A program made the translations under genes and the position numbers. Below are positions 54,876 to 64,000 of a stretch of DNA of 64,000 nt, one piece after another. The DNA lies in contig NC_081412.1 of NCBI RefSeq assembly GCF_030272615.1, forward strand, positions 475,857,657 through 475,921,656, in the 5' to 3' direction. The notes under the pieces are model-generated. The model saw nothing but the letters and a program-made list of their open reading frames with translations, did no database searches and had not been told where the DNA came from. Within the stretch, counting starts at the first letter, position 1. Every line of letters starts with the position of its first letter. This DNA comes from Cryptomeria japonica. Its lineage: Eukaryota > Streptophyta > Pinopsida > Cupressales > Cupressaceae.

Positions 54876-55788
54876 TACGCTCTACCTCTATCTCTCCCAG
54901 ACCACTTTGACAATAATATCAAGCAAGTCATATATGATCCTGGAAAATACATGAGGTAAGTAGTGATGTTTGTTCAATTTGTTGTATAGATATTATATTT
55001 GCCATTTGTTTTACTTGCTATGCAATATATTGTACATTATTTTGTAAAGTCTCGTTTATATATTTTTGCGTCTTCAATCTCTTTTAGGTGGTTGTCATCT
55101 AAAGAAATCCACAAGGAAGATATAAAATATTGGAAGAGAAAAATCCCTCATCTAATGTGTGAAATGCAAAAGTGTCTACCTTCAACTTTTTTCAATGCAC
55201 AAGAACACTGCCTCATACACCAAGTTGAGGAGATCGAATTGTGTGGACCTGTGCACACTAGGTCAATGTGGATGGTTGAGAGGCACATTAAATTTTTGAA
55301 GGCTTTGGTTCGACAAAGAGCACATCCTGAGGGTTCTATGGTGGAGGGATATATGGTATACCAAACTATGGTGTACATTACTGAATATCTTCCTAAGTTT
55401 GTAGCGAAAATCCACGTAGATCGCATTTGGGATCCCAACCCCATTAATAAATTTGAACAAGAGCACTTGATGGGGAAAGGTAGATTGAAGAAAGTGAGAG
55501 GTAATTATAAGATGTTACTGTACTAAATTAATTCTTCATCTTCTAAATAAATCAGTTGTAAGTGGTCTATTAATTATTTGTACAGTTGGTCGGGAGTGGG
55601 ATGCGCTACATTTGTATATTGCAAACAATCTTGATTGGATGACAGTGTGGATTGAACGATGTCAACATTCTAGTCGCACATTAACATGGGATGGTGTCGC
55701 TTCATTGGTTAAAGAAGCTCATCGTAATGGAGATTCCATTGTTACACAAAGGGAAATTGATTTAGCATATGGTTTAAGAGATCAACAA
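54876..55788 (+). pseudogene. CACTA transposase exons with DUF4218-type domain
   Basis: Exons 54876-54955 (YALPLSLPDHFDNNIKQVIY), 55088-55500 and 55586-55788 join in phase. The middle one has the DUF4218 pattern found after TNP2: QEHCLIHQVEEIELCGPVHT, WMVERHIKFLKALVRQRAHP, EGSMVEGYMVYQ. The third reads VGREWDALHLYIANNLDW ... EIDLAYGLRDQQ. All open. The next exon's phase does not match, which suggests a small indel. Confidence 0.8.
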
Positions 55789-55855
55789 GTACGTATAATT
55801 TTATTAATCACCCGTATGTTTATCAACTCATGATGCAATAATTTTAATATGTTAG

Positions 55856-56700
<845 letters not shown>

Positions 56701-57460
56701 CATGAATCAAATGTATGAGATGCGATTATTATATTATCTATTTAATATTGATATCTTGATAGAAATTGATTTGACTTATATGGTTACATAAATAATTCAT
56801 ATGTTTTGAATTCTAATGCCATTACTTAATTAATTCATGATGCACCTCTAGCTATGTGATAGATGGTGATTTAAAATACATATGTGATGGATTACATGCT
56901 TATGATGATACATGTGAAATTTTTTGAACTTTGTGTTTATTTATGGAATGTGGACTACTTATTAGCTATGTGATGGATGGTGATTTATGATACGTATGTG
57001 ATGGATTACATGTTTATGATGATACATATGTGATTCTTATGATGCTCAATTACATATATGATGATACATATGTGATGCTTATGATGCTTATGATACTGCA
57101 GTATTTATTGTTTATCAAATTACAAATGTAATGCTTATGATGCTCAATTGTTGGTGTAGGAACCTGAATCCCTTTGGCGAGGATCCTACATAGTCTCATG
57201 GATCGACAGGTATAAGTCAATACACCTTATAGAAATAATATATTTTTAAAAAATTACAAGAAAAAAAAACTTCCCCAGTTTTTCAAACCTCAACATTAGC
57301 AGCAAATCTAATACAGTTATCAACACTTGAGGCCCCAGTTGGACTTACTCAAATTTTAATCTCAACATCAACTTTATGGCCGACTTCTTCATCAATATTA
57401 CCCTCATTTGCAAAATATCTCTCTCATTACCAACTAACTCTCTCATTTGATGGTGCACAG
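56701..57460. other. Spacer between the two CACTA genes
   Basis: Holds a 114-bp diverged direct repeat (TAGCTATGTGAT(A/G)GATGGTGATTTA at 56849 and 56963) and a run of TTATGATG(C/A) words to 57150. A possible small exon, EPESLWRGSYIVSWIDR, lies at 57160-57209 between a TGTAG acceptor and AG/GTATAAG donor; it may be the 5' exon of the second gene. Confidence 0.5.
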
Positions 57461-58204
57461 GTATCACCAAATAGGTATTTGTCAGATGTGTCTTCCTCGA
57501 GTGAGGGAAATGCAGGAATAGAAGAGGAAAGTGAGACATGTAGTAGATCTCAAATAGGGAGATCAACTAGAGGTCAAAAGATTAGAAGAAAATTCAATAA
57601 ACGCATGCAATTTTTTCTTGCTCAAGGGGGGTCATGTTCTTATGATGATGAGACCAAAGGCGACATTGAGGTGCCCTTGAGGTACAAACATCTACTGAAA
57701 CAATGTGTACCCAAGGAACTTCCTCCAATAAACACTGATTTTTGTGTTAATGAGAGGATATATCGCATAGCACCTTTGTCGTTACATGGTTTGGGCCTAT
57801 TTTCCATGGACAGCATAAAGGTCTCTTACAACAAAGTTGCTGAATTGATGGAGTTTGTTGGACCTTGTTACAATTATAATGATTGGATGTAGATTGTTCA
57901 ATATAAAAAAAGTATGCATAGGTATGCACTGTCAGCCAATTATATACAACAAAAAGATAATGATCAAAGTAAACGAGTGGCTATATACATTGATGGAAGG
58001 CCAAAAGCAATAGGGAATATTGTAGGTTTTATATATTGTACACGATCTAGGTCAACTAATAAGCAACCCAATTGCATATTTGAGGCACGTGAGGGAAATT
58101 GTGTGTTTGTATGTGCGATAAAATCAATAAGTGTAGGGGAAGAGCTGCTAATCGGTTACAATTTGACTCGTATAGATACAAACAAAGTTACTATCATGGG
58201 GGTG
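57461..58204 (+). pseudogene. SET-domain-like exon of the CACTA second gene
   Basis: A 248-codon exon (acceptor GGTGCACAG, donor GTG/GTATGT) with one TAG at 57890-57892. A basic, Ser-rich start is followed by SET-like blocks: LHGLGLFSMDSI, ELMEFVGP, YIDGRPKAIGNIVGFI, NKQPNCIFEAREGNCVFVCA, IKSISVGEELLIGYNL. In SET methyltransferases the GxGxF loop, the GN-x-x-x-FI...PNC knot and the GEEL-x-x-Y tyrosine bind AdoMet and form the lysine channel. Here GxGLF, GN, PNC, GEEL and the final Tyr are present, although the NHS part of the knot is replaced by a longer insert. A captured chromatin-modifier domain is the simplest reading; activity cannot be judged. Confidence 0.7.
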
Positions 58205-58337
58205 GTATGTACTATATATATACCATTTAAGCCAACTTCCAATTAATGAATCCAATAAACCATTGTACTATTAAGTTTTTTTGCTAAGTCTATTGGTTTC
58301 ATTTCACTAACGTTTTTATATTTTTTCTTTGTCACAG

Positions 58338-59475
58338 GGCCACATGGATCCACCACATAGCACAAATAGGGGTGTATGTCCCGACACTTCTACGGAGCAG
58401 GTAAACCTCATTGTAATTGTACAAATTAGATAGAAGCAAACTGTTACATTATGATCTTTTCTTGATTGTTTTGAAGTAATTTTGATAGTGTTAATTATAT
58501 TCTTGTCATAGATGGATGTTTGGGATAAGGGAAAGGAACCTGTAGTACCTCAGCACCTCCATAGGGATGTGGGGCACTCGACAGTGTTATGCGCTGATGA
58601 CATCACACTTAGCGCAAACTCTATACAATTGGTACAAAAGAATATTAGAAAAATTGGCCAAGAGATTGTTGATTTGGCAACCATAAGCCCTCAAATTGAT
58701 GAGATAACAGAGAGGGTGCAACTATTGTTGTGGACAGTGGAAAACTTTCAAGTAAGCAGTAATGAAAGCTTTAATCATAACAAAAGTTCAATAATGGTTT
58801 ATATTTTTTTCTCTTTTATGTCATTAACTAAAATATGTATGTGTTGTTTTTATAGAAATTTATAAGGCCTCATCATCCTGGTGGTGATGATTAGGGTATT
58901 GCGGGTAGTTCAGGTGATGACCATGTTCTATATATTAAAACCACTCCTTTGGACTTGTGAACTTGCTTTTTTAATGTTTTACATATTTAATGTATTACTC
59001 TTTAGGTGCTGACATGGGTCCGAGGTCGACCCCAACTATATTGCCAACTGCAATGTTGGCAACATGTAGCATGCAGACATCATCTGTTGCATCGGCTTGT
59101 GTTGACCCGCCCACTGGTGGTAGATCCCTCTTTTTCTCTCTCTTTCATTATGTGTTTATTACCCTTGAAGTGTTCTTTCTTGGAGGCATTTCATAGTGGA
59201 TTCATTTACTATGGCAGGAGATGCACATGAGGATGCACCAGAGGCGAGTACTGGTGATAACATACCATCATTTCCTAGATCTTCCCGTATTGCTAGTACG
59301 GGAACGTTGCAGGCCACATTGGTGGTGAGCGACGAAGAATTGATTCTCTTGAAGATACAGAAGGTTCCAGGTACTTTAAAATTATTATTATATATAGTCT
59401 AATTGTAATTTACTTACTGATCACTCATTTTGGAGTAATGATCCCATGTTTTTTTTCCAGGAAATGATATTTTTT
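58338..59475 (+). pseudogene. CACTA second gene, middle exons (coiled coil and Ser/Pro-rich)
   Basis: Exons 58338-58400, 58512-58751, 58856-58911, 59006-59116, 59218-59370 and 59461 onward join in consistent phases (0,0,0,1,1,1). The second contains KNIRKIGQEIVDLATISPQI, a helix that may be a coiled coil. The third has a TAG at 58892-58894. The fifth is SFPRSSRIASTGTLQATLVV. Composition resembles the linker before the TNPA/Ptta domain; no enzyme motif. Confidence 0.6.
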
Positions 59476-59678
59476 ATAAAAATCTTAATGACATTACATT
59501 GCAGATATTTGGGCCCACCATATGTAAAAGGTGGAACATCATACGTGAACTAACCCTTATCCAATTTTTTGATTTCATATCATTGCTAGAATAGTTTTCC
59601 TTTTATCCATTTCTTGAACTATATCAAAGGTAGCTTCAATTTCTTTCTAAATCTAACAGGTTTGTTTTTGCTTTAAAG

Positions 59679-60371
59679 GTGGAATGACTAAGAAAAAAAG
59701 TTAAAAGATGAACTCACAAACAATATGGTAGGGTTTTTTGGAAATGACACATTCGACAAGACTAAGCTCCTGGAAAAAGATGGCACATATATAAAGTATG
59801 TGAGGGACCAATACAGGACACATTTAGAGAAGAATGTAAAGTATGAGCGTCCCCCCATGATTCCAGAGAGGGAGTGGAAGGACCTGATTTTGGATGCAAA
59901 GGAGAGAATTGAAAGGAAAAAAGGAAATACACCACCAGACGCCAGAAGAAGGTATGTGATACTATTAAGAATGTGAATATGTACTAATTATTCATTATAT
60001 TTATATAATCTAACATATTTCAAACTTTTCATAGATTGAGTGACACGTCAAAGGAAACCAAGGCAAGACAAGAAAAGCATGGACAACACAAACTCGGCTC
60101 TGGTGGTTATATGAAACTTGCCGCACGAATTGTAAGAATCAGTAAATTAAGTATCACATCAAAATATTTATAAATTGTAAACAATTTTTTTTTAATCAAA
60201 CAATACAAGCAAAATTCACAATACTAAGCAAAAATGCAGGGCTCTGAATTCAAAAGAGCACGCATAGAAGATGACAAGAGAATTGGCTACCAGCAAGGCT
60301 ATATAGCCGTGGCTGAACGGCTACGAGAATTGAGTGGGCAAACATGAGATTCTGATGCATCTGTCACAATG
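59679..60371 (+). pseudogene. CACTA second gene, TNPA-like (Ptta/En/Spm) region
   Basis: Exons 59679-59951, 60035-60131 and 60240-60371 join in phase. They read YIKYVRDQYRTHLEKNVKYE, PPMIPEREWKDLILDAKE, then KARQEKHGQHKLGSGGYMKL, then KRARIEDDKRIGYQQG. The W-x-x-L-x-x-x-A-x-E helix followed by K-x-R/Q...H-x-x-GSGGY fits the plant Ptta/En/Spm (TNPA-type) domain, whose known En/Spm member binds subterminal repeats and assists transposition. Stops at 59689-59691 (TAA) and about 60345 (TGA). This region identifies the transcription unit as the second gene of the transposon. Confidence 0.65.
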
Positions 60372-60510
60372 GTAATTAAGCTAAATGAAAATTATTTAAA
60401 ATTGAATACTTAACCAATAATCTATTTGATGTTAAGTTTCAACATAAAGTGACTATATTTTTTTTAAATAAGCAAGCAATGATAACACTGCATGTGACAT
60501 TGGAATGCAG

Positions 60511-61182
60511 CATGATAATCGTGGAACAGAACTTGTACATGAAGGTCTAGATGTGCATCCTAGTAGTGGAGGTATTCATTTGCTATTCAAATTTTTTTAT
60601 GTAATTATTAATACAATTAAACATCTTAAATTGAAAATTAGTGTAGTAATTAATGTAACCTTTATTGTTAATATTTTAGACCATGTAGTCAGTGGTGACC
60701 AAGTGGAGCATGATCCGGGTAGACAACATCAGGAATGTGATGTTCCCCAATCAGGTAAAGAGGACCACTATTATTCCTTTAAACAAATTTAATTGCAATT
60801 GGTGTATTGATTAATGTAACATTTCATATTTCAACTCCAGAGGATCTAGAGGGTGTTCAGCATGTCGAGGTTGAGGCTAGACAAAATGGTGTGGAAGATG
60901 ATGTGGCCCCATCAGGTAAAGAGTGTAATGGTTGTGTTATTTAAATTAATGAAATACTTGTAACAATAATAAAAAAATGTTTTGAATTTAACCAAATTCT
61001 TTGTTATTGCAGAGGACCCCCCTTTGGTTCAGCATCCTCGTCCTTTGTATAGGACTAGGCATACATCAAGAGCATGAGAAGAGGGCAGAACATCCGAAGA
61101 TGGGGGAAATGATGAAGAAACCGATGTTCCACTTAGTCTTTTCATAGCTTCAAAGAAAAAACAAAGAAAGAAACGATTGTAA
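60511..61182 (+). pseudogene. CACTA second gene, acidic tail exons
   Basis: Short exons 60511-60571, 60680-60754, 60841-60915 and 61013-61182, all separated by phase-1 introns. Two of them begin with the same pattern (EDLEGVQHVE and EDPPLVQHPR), and all but the last end in a Ser-Gly split codon, which suggests exon duplication. The last has a TGA near 61076 and a basic end, SKKKQRKKRL, before TAA at 61180-61182; this is a plausible nuclear localisation signal. Confidence 0.55.
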
Positions 61183-61194
61183 TCTACCTTATTT

Positions 61195-61400
61195 GATAAT
61201 GACTAATTTTTATGTGTTAATGAATGTAATTATGTGCTAATGAATGTTCATGAATGATATGTGTTGATGATTATTGATGAATGTTGTGTTTTAATGAAAG
61301 TTAATGAATTTTATGTGTTAATGAACGTTATGTGATAATGAATGAATGTTATATTTTAATAATGGATGAAAGAATGAATGAATGTTAGATGTTAACGGGG
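61195..61400. repeat. Degenerate TTAATGAATGT minisatellite
   Basis: The word (T)TAATGAATG with variants recurs some ten times, interspersed with TTATGTG. It follows directly on the stop codon of the CACTA second gene and may be its 3' untranslated or subterminal region. Confidence 0.75.
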
Positions 61401-61417
61401 AATTTAGAGTGATGTTA

Positions 61418-61436
61418 GGGGGGGGGGGGGGAGGGG
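61418..61436 (+). repeat. Poly-G run (G14 A G4)
   Basis: Fourteen G, one A, four G. A potential G-quadruplex and the sharpest local composition anomaly in the right third of the window. Confidence 0.9.
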
Positions 61437-64000
61437 CCAAATGATCTTCCACCTTCACATGGTTGGCCCTGTTAAGTAGAGAATATTAAACTATTCTTAA
61501 AACAAAGCAAAGCTCAATAAGATAACACACTTTTCAATATTTCATTATGTTGCACAGTTAATCTTATTGAATCTTAATTGCAGGGTCCAATAGAGCCAAC
61601 ACAAACAACACCATGGTGCGACTGCAAAAGTTGTGAACATGCCTCATCATGAATAAAGCTGAATTAGCACATTCTCTATAAAATCTCAAATGCTCTATAT
61701 TTTGGAAGTTTTGAAATTTTTATGGTCATATCGGTCCCCTGCCTAAAAGCTTTTTTCCTTGATTCGTTTGTGATACACATTGAGATATTTTTGTTTTCCT
61801 TTTATTTATGCATGTCTTAACCATTCTACACATGCTTCCCATTCTTATTTAGATTGTTGTATTTTTACATATGTTTGAATCTGTAGTTCCACGTACATGT
61901 TTTCTATGTTCTTTGTAACTATATGAAAAGGTGTAAAATGTGGGTATAGTCCAAAATCTTGATTACCAATAAGCTATTGTTGTTTAATAGTTCTAGTGTT
62001 TGTATTAATTGAAACAGTTTAACCCTTTTAACATGTTTCATAGCAAACCTACACTTTGTATGCAATCTTATTGTTACAGTTCAATTACTGAGGTGCTGTG
62101 ATTTTCAAAAGTATTCCGACGAAAACAAAATTGGTTTTTATTTATGTATTATATTAAAATTTTAGAGTTTCCTCATGAACATTTAAACTTAGAAGGATTT
62201 AAAAATTCGATACAAGAGTACTGGACATAATTTATGGAGATAGAACCAAACCTCTCTCCCATGACTTCAGATTGTTTCCATGCTCTCTAGGCTAGTAGCT
62301 TTCAAACACAAAACATAGGTCTTATAAATTCTATCCCAACATTAATTAGTTCCTTTCTCTTCTTTTTCATCCTTTTGGAAAGAGAATTGGAAATTGTTAG
62401 GAGTGAACATCTTCCTAGGTGATTTGTTAAAATACAATGGGGAACTCAATCAAATTTTAATTCACTTCGTTTTAAGTTATTATCACAATTCATTGAATTA
62501 TACTTACAGAAGGATTATATTTCCAAGGTAAAATATTAGTATCTTTCTTGGGTGATATTAGATAGCAGGGTCTCTTGGCTTAGACAAAATCACCCTCTCA
62601 TTGTATTCAAAGTAGATGCATAGCAAAGATAGATGCATCAATCGTTAAATCATAAACAAACACAAGCTCAAAAATTGTGTTACCAAGTACACTTGGAACC
62701 TAGCCTGTAACTAACTAGTTCATACTAGATATTGTTTGGGTATGGTATTCAATTCTATTAGAATCTACAAAATAAATATTAACCTAGAAATTAATGTAAG
62801 TGATAACATTTTTAAAATTGTTAAATATAATTGATAATAAAATCAAAATAGCATAACATAGTTGATTTCATAACCTATTTGAAAGGTGAGAGTCCACAAA
62901 CAGATGTGAAATGTTTAAGTACCGGCCTCCCAATGAAGTGGATCTCATAGACATGAAGAATCCTATATAGAGAATCATTGAGAGCCCTTGAAGAAGCAAA
63001 TTTGAACTTCGATGAAGCAATACATGATGGAGGAATATCTTGCAAGAGGAAATCAAAGTCATTATGGTGTCATCTAGATCTGAAATGTGGTCTGCTTTTC
63101 AAAAAAGTAAAGATGCTTGATATGAATGTGTCCTAGTGGGGTGAATCTAGAAGACATATAATCCTATTGCAAAGAATCATGGAAAGTTCTAGAAGAAGCA
63201 ACTTTTAATTCTGAAGTAGCAACGTGTATAAGAGATGTTCTCATTTGTAGATGGAGTATCAAGAGGAGGATAACTAGTCCATGGACCATGTCATTGTTGT
63301 TAAATACCTATGCTTTTGTTCATAGTCACTTGGTGTAGGAATGAATTCAATGAGATAGGGTAGGAGATCCTACATAATGTAATTTTTCACTATCCCTTGT
63401 TTCGAGTACAAATGGTTCACTAAATTTATCTTGACAATAGAATGTCAGAATTTAATACCATAATCCATGATGAAAACTGCCAAAAATGGAAATTTATCTT
63501 AGTTCGCAATTACAAAATGCTTTTGTATAGGCCTCTCAAAGATTAAGTACATCAAATTGAGACTTTATAAATTGAGTGTATGTATTAGCAATCTCCCAAA
63601 TTGTTCAATGGTCTCCAAACCTTGTGAATTTTTTATTTTTATTTTAACTCAAATATGTATGGTATAGGCATATCATTGGTTGTGTGATTTTTTTTTTCCT
63701 TAAATGCTTCTACGACCAAAAGAGACAAGTTTTAGATGAAAATGGGGTCTTATGGGCCTTTTTGACACAATGGTAGGTTCTTTAGACCTGAAAATGCCCC
63801 AACAAGTAGTCGATTGCCTTAAGTTACAAACAAATCCTTGTTTGTGAGCATGCTTCTTGATCTCCAATTTTGGTGGAATGAAAGATAATATTGATTTTCT
63901 CAAGCCTTTTGGATGCTTTGGAACCACCAAAAAAAAACTACTTTGATCATTGAAATGTTGTAGTGACTTGGATTAAAAAAGAAAACTAAGTCTAAACTTT
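61437..64000. other. Non-coding right end
   Basis: A possible last CACTA exon (GPIEPTQTTPWCDCKSCEHA) starts after TTGCAG at 61585. A diverged duplication of about 200 bp lies at 62940-63100 and 63135-63270 (AGAATC(C/A)T...GAAGAAGCAA and TCAAGAGGA words in both). A 76-codon minus-strand frame at 63700-63930 is not recognised. Nothing else seen. Confidence 0.4.

Noticed and set aside
63950-63962. GTTGTAGTG as the right end of the CACTA transposon
   Set aside because: No CACTACAAC partner on the left side of the transposase gene and no matching 3-bp duplication.

Overview
The window is plant nuclear DNA, almost certainly from a conifer or another gymnosperm. It is AT-rich and gene-poor, built of nested, decaying transposable elements. 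A canonical plant primer site for initiator tRNA-Met (TGGTATCAGAGC) sits beside TG...CA long terminal repeats. A Penelope-like element with a GIY-YIG endonuclease is present, a class known in land plants essentially from conifers. Spliced plant-type genes are also seen. Nothing looks bacterial or viral.

Layout. 1-1311: remnant of a hAT-type transposase. 2381-6132 (minus): a long decayed coiled-coil protein of unknown function. 6688-7632: a 266-bp tandem repeat. 8470-8770: a Ty3/gypsy protease-end remnant. 9374-9893 (minus): a broken gene of unknown identity. 10950-19021: a three-level nest, with a minus-strand copia element (C1) split by a plus-strand copia element (C2, 11832-17666, target duplication ACTCA) that carries a 5'-truncated Penelope-like element (14442-16400, minus). 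19030-19335: LINE RNase H remnant. 20387-23244: two tandem genes for small secreted peptides, the only host-type genes seen; the second is cysteine-rich and the first has lost most of the cysteines. 24586-31880: a minus-strand copia remnant (C4) split by copia C3 (25915-31443, target duplication TTCTC). 32058-33085: about 16 copies of an 18-bp palindrome. 33177-36629: a decayed coiled-coil ORF, split one codon before its stop by copia C5 (36630-43651, target duplication AGATG). 44511-47110 (minus): copia RT-RNase H remnant C6, split by a 1.7-kb LINE-like insertion. 47140-52687: non-coding, with a foldback, a 41-bp tandem repeat and LTR-like pieces. 52688-61182: a CACTA (En/Spm) DNA transposon with two spliced genes on the plus strand. 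61183-64000: no gene recognised.

C2, C3 and C5 belong to one copia family (same LTR ends, same primer site, near-identical Gag-Pol), so C5 serves as a reference for mapping the deletions in C2 and C3. C1, C4 and C6 are different copia lineages.

The most interesting system is the CACTA element. Its first gene encodes a TNP2-type transposase ending in a (GAT)42 poly-aspartate tail. Its second gene begins with what reads as a SET (histone-lysine methyltransferase-like) domain and continues in phase through many exons into a TNPA-like (Ptta/En/Spm) region. Second is the Penelope-like element, whose 3' region holds a hammerhead-ribozyme-like motif. Third is the palindrome array, whose arms change in a compensatory way. 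Almost all coding regions carry stops or deletions, so most are annotated as pseudogenes. Exon boundaries, LTR ends and domain calls were read by eye and have not been searched against databases.
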